Shown in pieces: positions 6,910 through 17,824 of a stretch of DNA of 29,282 nucleotides. How positions within the stretch are numbered: position 1 is the stretch's first letter; each line of letters opens with the position of its first letter. The notes below the pieces were generated by a model. The model ran no database searches, had not been told where the DNA came from, and saw only the letters and a program-made list of their open reading frames with translations. Made by a program: the position numbers and the translations under genes. Origin of the DNA: Deinococcus sp. (GTDB lineage Bacteria; Deinococcota; Deinococci; Deinococcales; Deinococcaceae); contig NZ_JAGLBG010000028.1 in NCBI RefSeq assembly GCF_018260405.1, positions 1-29,282 of the forward strand, read 5' to 3'.

Positions 6910-7019
6910 AGGTTCTCTTTTTGAATCGGGTCAAATCGGGTCCGGGGGTCACACGGACTTTACGGAGAGTGTTTGTTGCGGCGCGTGCCTCTGGCCTTCG
7001 GTCTACACCCAGCCATTTC

Positions 7020-7160
7020 TTAGGGCAGTTCTCCGAATGATGGGCACGTTGGAACAACACCGCCGCCCCCTTCATTCTACGTCCTGCCCTTTCTTGTTCA
7101 CTCGTTCCACTCGGCAAAAAGATGGTTAAAAGAGCACCACCCTTTTGCAAAATGCTCTAA
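7020..7160 (+). repeat. Repeat A copy 3 (141 bp)
   Basis: The ends are TTAGGGCA (7020-7027) and TGCTCTAA (7153-7160). It has the same internal blocks as copy 2. The distal arm pairs GCAAAAAGATGGT with ACCACCCTTTTGC, keeping the stem through G-U type changes relative to copies 1 and 2. It occupies the 290-bp gap between the DUF4388 and scpB genes; I see nothing else in that gap apart from the tandem repeat near 6925-6950. Confidence 0.85.
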
Positions 7161-7199
7161 ATGCTGTAAGAAATTCCTCATCTTCCCAGTACAGCCCCC

Positions 7200-7742
7200 T
7201 CAGCCCCGGAGCAGATGAGCGAAATCGGCACTTTCCAGCGGGGGCAAATCGGCCAGGGAACGCAGCCCGAATTCCAGCAGAAACTTGTCGGTCGTGCCGT
7301 ACAGCAGCGGCTGGCCCACGGCGTCACTGCGCCCAATGACCTTGACCAGCTCGCGCTCTTGCAGGGTAATTACCGTGCTGGCACTCGCGCCGCGCATGGC
7401 CTCGATTTCGGCCCGCGTGACCGGCTGGCGGTAGGCGATGACCGCCAGGACTTCCAGCGCCGCCGCACTCAGGGCTGGCAGGGGCGGCGGGGACAGAACC
7501 GGAGCAAGGTAAGGCACCGTCAGCGGGGGAACCACCAGCCGGTAGCCCCCAGCAACGGCCTCGAGCACAAAGCCGAGCTGCGCCGTTTCCAGCTGCTGCC
7601 CGAAGCCCGCGATCAGCCCGAGGGCCGTTTTCTCCCCGACCTTCAGAATGCTGGCGAGTTCGCTGAGCCGCACCGGACGCCCCGCCGCCAGCAACGTCGC
7701 GCCGATCAGGGCCTGGGCCGCCGGAAGCTGCTCATCAGGCAC
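7200..7742 (-). CDS. scpB: Segregation and condensation protein B
   Basis: A 180-aa winged-helix protein that, with ScpA and SMC, forms the bacterial condensin-like complex. The hallmark LEVLAVIAYRQPVTRAEIEAMRG is in the second winged-helix domain, followed by GRSDAVGQPLLYGTTDKFLLEFGL, which is strongly ScpB-like. The N-terminal half (IGATLLAAGRPVRLSELASIL) is the first winged helix. The frame stays open to 7853, but the GTG at 7742 is chosen because GAGGAG sits just upstream and the extra residues overlap tsaC. It lies 40 bp downstream of tsaC on the same strand, so it is probably co-transcribed with it. scpA is not in the window. Confidence 0.9.
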   Translation of the reverse strand: MPDEQLPAAQALIGATLLAAGRPVRLSELASILKVGEKTALGLIAGFGQQLETAQLGFVLEAVAGGYRLVVPPLTVPYLAPVLSPPPLPALSAAALEVLAVIAYRQPVTRAEIEAMRGASASTVITLQERELVKVIGRSDAVGQPLLYGTTDKFLLEFGLRSLADLPPLESADFAHLLRG

Positions 7743-7782
7743 AGTCAGGTCTCCTCGCCCGCTTCTGGGCTGGCCGACTGGC

Positions 7783-8400
7783 TCACGAAGGAGCCTCCAC
7801 GCGGACGCCTGCCCGGCCCAGCACCGCCGCAAGGTCGCCCGCTGCCAGAGCACCGACGCGCAGCACCTGCGCTGGTTCGCCGCTGCGGGCAGGCAAACGC
7901 ACGACGGTACTCGCCTGACCCCCCGCGCGGCCTGGTGGCTGACCGAGCAGAAGATCGGCCAGCGCGTACCTCCTGGCCTCTTTAAAAGTAAGCGCAGCGG
8001 GCTGCCCGGTTGGGTTGAGGCTGGTGGTCGCCAGATACCCGGCGGCGCTCAGGAGGTGCTGGGCTACAGCATGATCGGGAAGTCGTAGCCCCACCCAGCC
8101 GCCGGGGGCCAACGCCGCCGGACAGCGGGCCGAGGCGCGGGTCACCACAGTCAGCGGGCCGGGCCACAACGGCAACAGCAGTTCCAGCAGTGGGCTGGCC
8201 TCCGCCAGTGCCAGGGCTGTCTGGTGGTCGGCGCAGGAAACCTGCAAAGGCTTGTTGGCCTCCCGGCCTTTGCGCCGCCACAACTGCTCCAGGTGCTCTG
8301 GCGCAGCTGCCAGCCCCCACACCGTTTCGGTGGGGTAGCCGACCACGTTTCCGGCGCGGAGCTGCTGCACCGCCATTTCGATTACTGTTTTCTGCGACAC
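7783..8400 (-). CDS. tsaC: L-threonylcarbamoyladenylate synthase (TsaC/Sua5/YrdC family)
   Basis: A 205-aa enzyme making threonylcarbamoyl-AMP from Thr, bicarbonate and ATP for the t6A modification of ANN-decoding tRNAs. Family signatures are the opening GNVVGYPTETVWGLAA, the basic RRKGREANKPLQV (the KR..K..NKPL motif), WPGPLTVV, WVGLRLPDH and SLNPTGQPA (the SxN motif). The length suits the short TsaC form without the Sua5 C-terminal domain. The frame extends to a TTG at 8436, but the GTG at 8400 has an AGGGGG Shine-Dalgarno 7 nt upstream and begins the conserved part. It is divergent from pilC and followed by scpB. Confidence 0.9.
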   Translation of the reverse strand: MSQKTVIEMAVQQLRAGNVVGYPTETVWGLAAAPEHLEQLWRRKGREANKPLQVSCADHQTALALAEASPLLELLLPLWPGPLTVVTRASARCPAALAPGGWVGLRLPDHAVAQHLLSAAGYLATTSLNPTGQPAALTFKEARRYALADLLLGQPPGRAGGQASTVVRLPARSGEPAQVLRVGALAAGDLAAVLGRAGVRVEAPS

Positions 8401-8448
8401 TTTTTTGCCCCCTGGCCGCTTGTAAGGGCGGCGCAAGATAGCTGCGAC

Positions 8449-8454
8449 TATACT
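8449..8454 (+). promoter_or_regulatory. -10 element of a leaderless promoter for pilC
   Basis: TATACT lies 7 nt before the ATG at 8462 and matches the consensus at 5 of 6 positions. An upstream TTGTAA is about 23 nt away, too far for a normal -35. Confidence 0.6.
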
Positions 8455-8461
8455 CTGGGTT

Positions 8462-9682
<1,221 letters not shown>

Positions 9683-9702
9683 GCGCCTGAAACCACCCAC
9701 CC

Positions 9703-9744
9703 CATTGCTCCAGACGGTTGTGGTCTGGAGCAATGCTCATTTTT
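9703..9744 (+). terminator. Intrinsic terminator of pilC
   Basis: A perfect 13-bp stem, CATTGCTCCAGAC / GTCTGGAGCAATG, encloses a 7-nt loop and is followed by CTCATTTTT. Confidence 0.88.
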
Positions 9745-9768
9745 CGGGTGCAACGTCATGCGCGGGCC

Positions 9769-9774
9769 TATACT
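9769..9774 (+). promoter_or_regulatory. -10 element of a leaderless promoter for the DOMON-like gene
   Basis: TATACT lies 7 nt before the GTG at 9782. It overlaps the codons that would follow the ATG at 9758, so the GTG is favoured as the true start. Confidence 0.6.
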
Positions 9775-9781
9775 CGGGGGC

Positions 9782-10530
9782 GTGTCCGTTTTGCCGCTTT
9801 TAGCTGCCGCCGCTTTTGCTCTGGCCGATCCCGCCGGAGATGCTCACGGTGATGGCAGCTACGTTCTCCCGACGCACCCCACCGTTAATGCCGACGCCCT
9901 GGACCTGCGTGAGTTCGGCGCACAGGACGCGGGCGACAAGATGCGCTTTACGGTTGGCTTCGGCGCGGTCAGTAACCCCTGGCACCTGAGTTCCGGGTAT
10001 TCGGACGGAGTAACCGACATTTTTGTCAAAACGGGCCTGGGCGGCTCCTATGACCTGACCGGGCTGAATCTGCGTACAGCGGGCGCGGGCGGCTGGGAAT
10101 ACCACCTGCGGGTCAGCGGGGCAGGGGCCCAGTTGGAGCAGTTCGTCGAGAACGGGACTGCGCCCGCCGCCCTGCCCACGCCACAGGTCACGCGGCAAGG
10201 CACCACTCTGGTGATCGACTCGGCCATCCCGGCTGGGCAGTACGGCTACTGGGTGACCAGCAGCGTCTACACACCCCTGAGTGCCGATGGACTGCTTCAG
10301 CCGACCACCCAGGCCGGGCCGGGCAACCTGCAAGCAGCCAGGGCGGGTGCGCCGGTTCCAGTGGACGTGCTTGCCCCCGCTTCTGACTACTCGGCCTATC
10401 AGACGCATGAACTGGCCCCCGCCGGGCAAAGCCGTGACCTGCGCGTGTGGTCTCTGGGCGCTCTAGGAGGAGCTGGGCTGCTGCTTACGCTGCTGGCGAC
10501 GTGGCAACTGCGGCGCACAGGGCGCTTCCA

Positions 10531-10534
<4 letters not shown>
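9782..10534 (+). CDS. Secreted, membrane-anchored glucodextranase-type DOMON-like domain protein
   Basis: A 250-aa exported protein. It has a short signal peptide (SVLPLLAAAAFALA) and one large domain opening DPAGDAHGDGSYVLPTHPTV with a following ALDLREF, the start of the glucodextranase C-terminal DOMON-like family. A C-terminal TM helix (about 225-242) ends in an Arg-rich tail. In amylolytic enzymes this module binds carbohydrate; here no catalytic domain is attached, so a stand-alone surface-sugar or electron-carrier role is possible but unproven. The GTG at 9782 is preferred over the ATG at 9758 because TATACT is 7 nt upstream of it. It is followed by a 4-nt overlapping EamA gene. Confidence 0.78.
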
Positions 10535-11415
<881 letters not shown>

Positions 11416-11417
11416 GC

Positions 11418-11440
11418 AAAAGCCATGCGAACGGGCTTTT
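11418..11440. terminator. Bidirectional A/T-arm hairpin between convergent genes
   Basis: AAAAGCC (11418-11424) pairs with GGCTTTT (11434-11440) across a 9-nt loop, directly after the EamA stop. The short stem makes it a modest terminator for the plus strand and possibly for the opposing DUF4127 gene. Confidence 0.45.
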
Positions 11441-11534
11441 ACCTCAATGACTTTCAGACCCGGCCCAGAATGAATAACGCTTACCGGAGGTCTAGGGGCT
11501 GTAAAGCGGAACGCGGACGCGGCTGATCAGGACT

Positions 11535-12803
11535 TCAGGGCCTGGTAGCCGGTTGCAAATCGAAGTCCCATTCGAACGAGCGGCCCCACGGTAAAGTCGC
11601 GTTGGCAAGCGTGTAGAGGTTGCCCATCTGCACTGGCATGTTATGAATGAGGTCGTTGAGGGTCTGCTGAGCGGCGGGCGTATTCATTTCCTTTTCGGGA
11701 ACGGCCTTACGCAGCGCCGCCCGCAGCTGGCCGCTGAAAATCACGTCGTTGGTGTATTCGCGGGCCAGCAATGCGTCCTGACGCGGGGCGTTCACACCGT
11801 TGAGAAACACTTTGGCGTGGGCCAGCGCCGTCCCCAGGTTGTTGCCGGGCGTGCCCCAGGCCGCCAGCGCCGCCAGATTCTTGTTGCGCTGCAAGGTGGT
11901 CATGTCCTTCCACAGCTTGGGATTGCCTAGATTGACCTGCGCCACGTCGGCCACGGCCACCTGCCCCTTACGTAGCAGCGCACTGATCCGCAGTGCCGCC
12001 TGGCGCGGGTCGCCGCCGTTGAACACGTACAGCGTCAGGTCGGGCTTAGGGTCTTCGCTCACGCTGAAGCCGCTGGCCTGCGCGTGGTTTACGGCGCTTT
12101 GGGTCAGGGGAATGCCCTCGTACTTCATCACGGCCCGAGCGGCCTCGGGGTCGCTGTATTCCACACGCGCCGACCTGGTCTCCGGGGCAATAGCGCGGGC
12201 GACCAGCATGCTCAGCACTTCGTCGGCTCCGGGATAGATGTGGACATTCTCGGGCGCTGTTCTGGCCAGTGCCGCGCCTTCTTGTGGGGCGGGGCTGCCG
12301 GGCAGGGCGTCGTCCCAGGTAACGTGCAGTTCCCTGAACACGCCCTCGGCGGCCCAGGCGATCATCTGGCGTACCACCTCCAGATTGCGGGGGCGGTCGG
12401 TCGCGTCGGGCTGGCGCGGCAGCGTGATGAAAGCGTAGATTGGCTGCCCGGTGCGCTGGCCCCAGTCGCGCAGGGGTTGCAGGTTGCTCACGGCGCTCGC
12501 CGCGTCTAATGGACTGTTGCGTGACTGAACAAGGCCGCCGTAAGCCAGCGCATCCAGCGACACAATCAGCGGCCTGTCGGCAGGCTGGGCCGCGATCCAG
12601 GCGGCCAGCGCCTGCGGATCGGCTCCGGTTTTGGCGTTGCCCAGCAGGGTCGCCGGGGGCACGCTGGGGGCCGCACCTGGGGGCAGACCAGCGATCAGCG
12701 CCGGAAGTACGCGGGTCGCCGGGCGCGAATCGAGCGGTAGCAGCGTCTGGGCCTGCGCGGAACCCAGCAGAACAAGGGAGAGCAAAAGGGCGGCACGGAG
12801 CAT
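11535..12803 (-). CDS. Secreted DUF4127 family protein
   Basis: A 422-aa protein with a clear signal peptide (LRAALLLSLVLLGSAQA, cleavage near residue 18). It is followed at once by TLLPLDSRPATRVLPALIAGLP, the PLDxRP opening of DUF4127. Other family-like parts are LIVSLDALAYGGLVQSR, YAFITLPRQ and IYPGADEVLSMLVARAIA. DUF4127 proteins have no established activity; the Asp/Arg-rich motifs suggest an enzyme. The frame is open upstream to 13085, but that part is not DUF4127-like. TAGTCT lies 7 nt before the ATG at 12803. It is divergent from the ABC transporter, with about 120 bp shared between the promoters. Confidence 0.85.
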   Translation of the reverse strand: MLRAALLLSLVLLGSAQAQTLLPLDSRPATRVLPALIAGLPPGAAPSVPPATLLGNAKTGADPQALAAWIAAQPADRPLIVSLDALAYGGLVQSRNSPLDAASAVSNLQPLRDWGQRTGQPIYAFITLPRQPDATDRPRNLEVVRQMIAWAAEGVFRELHVTWDDALPGSPAPQEGAALARTAPENVHIYPGADEVLSMLVARAIAPETRSARVEYSDPEAARAVMKYEGIPLTQSAVNHAQASGFSVSEDPKPDLTLYVFNGGDPRQAALRISALLRKGQVAVADVAQVNLGNPKLWKDMTTLQRNKNLAALAAWGTPGNNLGTALAHAKVFLNGVNAPRQDALLAREYTNDVIFSGQLRAALRKAVPEKEMNTPAAQQTLNDLIHNMPVQMGNLYTLANATLPWGRSFEWDFDLQPATRP

Positions 12804-12810
12804 CCCCCCG

Positions 12811-12816
12811 AGACTA
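12811..12816 (-). promoter_or_regulatory. -10 element of a leaderless promoter for the DUF4127 gene
   Basis: TAGTCT on the minus strand is 7 nt before the ATG at 12803. The intervening bases are a run of G, which could also act as a very close Shine-Dalgarno. Confidence 0.45.
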
Positions 12817-12910
12817 GCGACTGGCCATGAGGATTTGAGAACAAGTTGACCGGCGCAACTGTGGCCGGGCAATAGCGAGGCAATCCACCCCCGCGCCGCA
12901 CCTCCCGGCG

Positions 12911-12916
12911 TACCCT
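12911..12916 (+). promoter_or_regulatory. -10-like element upstream of the ABC permease operon
   Basis: TACCCT is 7 nt upstream of an ATG at 12924. That ATG opens an 8-codon ORF overlapping the permease start. Transcription starting near 12924 would leave a 13-nt leader containing GAGGG before the TTG at 12937. Confidence 0.4.
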
Positions 12917-12936
12917 GAACACCATGCGAGGGCACC

Positions 12937-14093
<1,157 letters not shown>

Positions 14094-14097
<4 letters not shown>

Positions 14098-14804
14098 ATA
14101 GTGCAGATATGACTGCGCCGGGTATAACTGGGCCGACCATCCTGCGAACCGAAGGGCTGACCCGCGTGTACCCCAGCGGCGAGGAACAGGTCACGGCGCT
14201 GCGGCCACTCACGCACATTTTTCCGGTGGGATTAACGGCGGTGGTGGGGCCGTCGGGCAGCGGCAAAAGCACCCTGCTGAACCTGCTGGCGGGCTTCGAT
14301 ACGCCCAGCGGGGGCCGGGTGCTGGCTGGCGACACCGACCTGAGCCACCTTTCGGAGGCGCAGCGGGCCGATTTCCGGCTGGCGCATTACGGGTTCGTGT
14401 TTCAGAACCACAATCTCGTCAGCATTCTGACCGCGCAGGAAAACGTAGAGTTTCCACTGACGCTCGCCGGAGTCTCGCCCCGTGAGCGCCGGAACCGCGC
14501 CTATGCCCTGCTGGCTGAGGTCGGGCTGGAACGCCGCGCCGGGCACCTGCCGCATCAGCTTTCCGGCGGCGAAGCGCAGCGGGTGGCCCTGGCCCGCGCC
14601 CTAGTGAATAACCCCAGTATCGTGCTGGCCGACGAACCGACAGGCAACCTCGACAGCCACACGGGTGAGCGGGTGCTGGACCTCCTGACGGCACCCGCCG
14701 CGCAGGGCCGCACCACCATTCTGATTACCCATGACCGCGACGTGGCAGCGCGGGCCAACCATGTGCTGCACGTCCGGGACGGCCTGGTGAGCGCAGAGGG
14801 TTAA
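14094..14804 (+). CDS. ABC transporter ATP-binding protein (MacB/LolD-like)
   Basis: A 236-aa ATPase subunit partnering the permease it overlaps (ATGA). All key motifs are intact: Walker A GPSGSGKSTLL (about 54-64), Q-loop FQNHNLV, signature LSGGEAQRVALARAL, Walker B IVLADEPTGNLDS and switch histidine ITHDRDV. The EPTGNLDS spelling with the LTAQENVEFPL segment is typical of the LolD/MacB class. It acts on the cytoplasmic face to power the permease. The operon seems to end here. Confidence 0.94.
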
Positions 14805-14830
14805 AGAGGCCCTTCCTTACAAGTCCGCCT

Positions 14831-14860
14831 GGGTTGAACGGTTTGCAAATTGTTCAACCC
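14831..14860. terminator. Inverted repeat between convergent genes
   Basis: GGGTTGAAC (14831-14839) pairs with GTTCAACCC (14852-14860), a perfect 9-bp stem with a 12-nt loop. It lies 26 nt after the ATPase stop and just before the end of the opposing lipoprotein gene. There is no U-tract directly after it, so a terminator role is only likely from its position. Confidence 0.45.
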
Positions 14861-14876
14861 AAGTCTGTATTACTTA

Positions 14877-15308
14877 CTATTTGACTTTGACCTGGTCGTC
14901 GCGCAGCAGGAAGGTGCGGCCCTGGGCGTCACGCAGGCCCAGCACCACCTGCACGCCGTCACCGCTCTGCAAACCCTCGGCGGGGCCACGGCCTACCGCG
15001 AAGGCGCAACTCGCGCCGCACTTCCACTGCGAGGTTTTATCGACCGCCGTACTCCAGACACCGTCACTGGTCACGACGTACAGGTTGGTAACGTTCAGGC
15101 CAGGCAGGGCACTTTTGGGCGTCTGCACCTTGACCCGCACACTGAACACGTTGCCGCTGAGGGTCGGCGCAGCCTGGGCCGTCAGCACCTTGCCCGTTAC
15201 GTTAAGGGACGTGGGGGCGTCGAGCAGCTCTCCCGCCGTAGGAGCCGGACTCAATGACCCACACGCCGCCAGTAGAAGCGGCAGAGCAGGGATGAGCAGG
15301 CGTTTCAT
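14877..15308 (-). CDS. Small lipoprotein of unknown function
   Basis: A 143-aa protein with a lipoprotein signal, MKRLLIPALPLLLAAC, where Cys16 is the lipid-attachment residue. The mature part is Thr/Ser/Val-rich beta structure. It has two further cysteines close together (KCGASC) that could form a disulfide or metal site, and ends in LLRDDQVKVK. I recognise no family. TAGAAT lies 6 nt before the ATG, with AGAGG between. It is 113 bp downstream of the large secreted protein on the same strand but has its own promoter, so the two are neighbours and may not form one operon. Confidence 0.75.
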   Translation of the reverse strand: MKRLLIPALPLLLAACGSLSPAPTAGELLDAPTSLNVTGKVLTAQAAPTLSGNVFSVRVKVQTPKSALPGLNVTNLYVVTSDGVWSTAVDKTSQWKCGASCAFAVGRGPAEGLQSGDGVQVVLGLRDAQGRTFLLRDDQVKVK

Positions 15309-15314
15309 GCCTCT

Positions 15315-15320
15315 ATTCTA
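15315..15320 (-). promoter_or_regulatory. -10 element of the lipoprotein promoter
   Basis: TAGAAT on the minus strand, 5 of 6 matches to TATAAT, is 6 nt upstream of the ATG at 15308. Confidence 0.55.
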
Positions 15321-15421
15321 CTCTGTTGAGGAGCGGCTGTGCTCCATCAAAAGGTGGAGATACTAGGGGCCACCGACCAGAGCCAAACAGGTCGGCGGCG
15401 CGGTCAGCCAAAGAACAGGGC

Positions 15422-17386
15422 TTACCAGGTAATGTCGGGCGCAGTAACCACGCGGTCGGCGGGCTGGTCGCTGAACAGGTTGTAGGTAAGGGTGTAGGTG
15501 CCCGGAATCACACGCCCCAGCACGATTCGGTCACCCTCTATGCGCGGGCTGACGTTGGCGAGGCTTGGCCCCTGTACCTGAATGGGGCCGCGCACCGCTG
15601 GGGTATTGCCGCCTGTGGGCAGCGGATCGCCGATCTGGACGTTTTCCAAGGTGCTGTCGACGGTCAGCGTCAGGGTCACGGTGTAGCCTTTGCCCTGCGT
15701 AGACGGCTGAATATCCTTGGACAGTGTGGCGCGTGCCCCGCCCTGCACGTTGCGGCTGACGTTCGAGCCGCCTGGCGCACGCACGCGGGCCGTGCCGGTG
15801 GTGTGCAGGTCGATCGGGTCGAGCACCGCGTCGGCGGTATCGGTGCGGCAGACGCGCACCGGGGCCTTGAGGCGCAGCGGATTTCCGGCGCTGAAATCAC
15901 CGGGCAGCTCTAGCGGATAGTCGCTCGTCCAGCCGCTCGGCAGGTTGATCTTGAGGCGGGCAGGCAGCTTGTAAGGAAAGTCGGTCTTGGCGGTGGCGGT
16001 CAACTGGGTTACGTCGCAGGCGTTGAGCAAGTCGGGCGAGGTGACCAGAGTAATCTCGGTCATCACGTTGTACTCGATGGTGACCTTGCCGGTCGCGCCG
16101 TCACTGACGTGGCCCGGCTGCGGCGCGGTAAAGCTGCTGCCCGGAATCGGCGTGGCCTGGAGGGGGTAATCGCCGGGGGCGAGCGGAATGGTGGTGGGCG
16201 TGGTCAGGGTCTGCCCGTTGACCTGAAAGGGCACGCCAGTCAGGGGAATGCGCTGGTTGCCGTAAATCGCCACCGAGTCGACGGCGAGCTGCCCACTGGG
16301 AGGCCGCGCCACGAAACGCAGCTTGTTGTAGCCGGGTGTGTAATCAATCTGGGTGGGCGAAACGACCCTGCCTTTGCCCTCGATAACGCTGCTGCTTACC
16401 GGTACCCAGCCCTGCGGCAGAATCGGGCGCACGCTGTTGTCACCGACCAGCCCATAAGTCGCGCCGGAGATCGGGCGGCCCTGCGGGTCAACGACATCAA
16501 CCAGCAACTGATTTTGAATCTTGATGTTCTCGGGCGGGGTAAAGCCGCCGACGACCGCCGTGGTGGGCTTGTCGTTGAGGCGGAACGAGTAGCGGATAGC
16601 GTTGCTGTACTGCTTGGTGGTGGGCAGCACCCGGATCATGACCTGCCAGTCGCCCACCATGCCGGACGTGACCTGAAAACGGTCGGTGGCGGTCTTGCCG
16701 TTGTCGCTGGTGGTCAGGTTCACGCGCTTGCCGCCGGGCAAGATCACCCAGGACTCGGCCTCCTTGACGCCGTCTATGTCGTAGTTCAGGATAGCCACCG
16801 TTTTGCCGACCCAGTCGCTGGTCACATGAATGCGGGCGGCCAGCAGCGCATTTTGCTCGGTGTCGCGGGCATTGACCGTGAAGTCGCTGGTTTCCAGCAC
16901 GAAGGGGGCGGCGGTACGCAGCGCGAAGCTGTTCTTGCCGTCGCCGTCGGTGTTGACCTTCAGGGTGTAGGTGCCCGCCGGGAGGCCGCCCGCGTACAGG
17001 CTTTCCCAGGTGTGCTCACGGTTCATGCCGTACTTGCGGCTGACCACCGTGCCGCCCGGCCCCATCAGCGTAAAGGTCGTCTGAATGGCGTCTTTTTTGT
17101 TATACTGTTCGTCGCCGAAGTACCCCGCGCCCCGCCGCCCGTCGGCGTAGTCAGCCAGATTGAAAGTCGGCGAATAGATTTCCAGCGCCACCGGCTTGCC
17201 CGCGTCGGCGGCAGACACGCGAATGGTGTACGTTTCGACTTCCTGCGGCCACTTTTCGCCCACCGAAACCAGCGGCAAAATCCCCCCGGTCTGGGCAGAG
17301 GCCACACTTCCGAGGGAAGCGGCGAGCAGCAGGGCAGTAACCCGCAGAGCAGTGGGCACAGTGGTAGACAGAGGCAGCTTATTCAC
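15422..17386 (-). CDS. Large secreted protein of unknown function with a DUF11-like C-terminal repeat
   Basis: A 654-aa exported protein. The signal peptide is NKLPLSTTVPTALRV plus a hydrophobic run ending GSVASAQ. The body appears to be successive beta-sandwich units. One, near 95-160, resembles a PPC/Ig-like module (PAGTYTLKVNTDGDGKNSFAL). The middle has proline-rich adhesin-like strands. Residues about 560-640 read like a DUF11/isopeptide-type repeat (VTLTLTVDSTLENVQIGDPLP). Only two cysteines are seen, both late. No catalytic motif or sorting signal is visible. A surface or S-layer-associated role is plausible, not shown. The GTG at 17386 is chosen because TATGCT is 8 nt upstream; the frame stays open to 17431. 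Confidence 0.75.
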   Translation of the reverse strand: MNKLPLSTTVPTALRVTALLLAASLGSVASAQTGGILPLVSVGEKWPQEVETYTIRVSAADAGKPVALEIYSPTFNLADYADGRRGAGYFGDEQYNKKDAIQTTFTLMGPGGTVVSRKYGMNREHTWESLYAGGLPAGTYTLKVNTDGDGKNSFALRTAAPFVLETSDFTVNARDTEQNALLAARIHVTSDWVGKTVAILNYDIDGVKEAESWVILPGGKRVNLTTSDNGKTATDRFQVTSGMVGDWQVMIRVLPTTKQYSNAIRYSFRLNDKPTTAVVGGFTPPENIKIQNQLLVDVVDPQGRPISGATYGLVGDNSVRPILPQGWVPVSSSVIEGKGRVVSPTQIDYTPGYNKLRFVARPPSGQLAVDSVAIYGNQRIPLTGVPFQVNGQTLTTPTTIPLAPGDYPLQATPIPGSSFTAPQPGHVSDGATGKVTIEYNVMTEITLVTSPDLLNACDVTQLTATAKTDFPYKLPARLKINLPSGWTSDYPLELPGDFSAGNPLRLKAPVRVCRTDTADAVLDPIDLHTTGTARVRAPGGSNVSRNVQGGARATLSKDIQPSTQGKGYTVTLTLTVDSTLENVQIGDPLPTGGNTPAVRGPIQVQGPSLANVSPRIEGDRIVLGRVIPGTYTLTYNLFSDQPADRVVTAPDITW

Positions 17387-17394
17387 TGAGAAAA

Positions 17395-17400
17395 AGCATA
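17395..17400 (-). promoter_or_regulatory. -10 element of a leaderless promoter for the large secreted protein
   Basis: TATGCT on the minus strand is 8 nt before the GTG at 17386. The identical hexamer at the same 8-nt distance precedes pgi, which is transcribed the other way across this gap. Confidence 0.45.
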
Positions 17401-17475
17401 CAGGTGCTCTCTGAGAGTGGATGATGAACACCGGGTGGGCTGAGCATGAGCGGGTCGCACAGGGCAGGCGAACCT

Positions 17476-17598
17476 ACACAGATTCCGCTCAAGTTCGCCA
17501 CAGACAGAACAACATGACCTGCGACTCCACACCGCGAAATCCGTATCTTTTTCCGCCTGTATCCGCTCCGGTTGACTTGGAACTGCACCAAGTCAATC
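17476..17598. repeat. Composite repeat D/E, copy 2 (inverted relative to copy 1)
   Basis: The 71-bp unit (17476-17546), read on the minus strand, starts ATACGGATTTCGCGG like copy 1 and ends AATCTGTGT. After 23 nt comes the 29-nt hairpin (17570-17598), GTTGACTTG...CAAGTCAAT around the conserved GAACTGCAC. Compared with copy 1, stem pair 7-23 changes from T-A to C-G and pair 9-21 from C-G to T-A, so pairing is preserved. The remaining ~210 nt up to the pgi promoter hold nothing I can identify; a 136-codon frame there (17421-17828) has no family resemblance and I do not call it. Confidence 0.75.
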
Positions 17599-17810
17599 TG
17601 GGTAACTGCGCAGCACGAGAAACCGACATGCTAGACGGTAAGGAGCTGGCGGGTGTAGCACAGGTCAGAGGCTACCTGAACCCCAACCGAAGGCCGCCGC
17701 CAGAGGTGGTGGCTGGGGGAGATGCAGGTCGTCTGGGTGTTTTTCCAGGTGGACCAGAATTGAGCGGAAGCCGCACTGAAGCAGATCAAGCAGAGCTGAC
17801 CCGCCGGGCG

Positions 17811-17816
17811 TATGCT
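17811..17816 (+). promoter_or_regulatory. -10 element of a leaderless promoter for pgi
   Basis: TATGCT is 8 nt upstream of the ATG at 17825. CGGGGCAT lies between, so a weak Shine-Dalgarno reading of GGGG is also possible. Confidence 0.45.
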
Positions 17817-17824
17817 CGGGGCAT

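Noticed and set aside
16109..17389. 426-codon plus-strand open frame
   Set aside because: It is antisense to the well-supported secreted protein gene. Its translation is His/Arg/Gly-rich with no domain, as expected of a GC-rich shadow frame.
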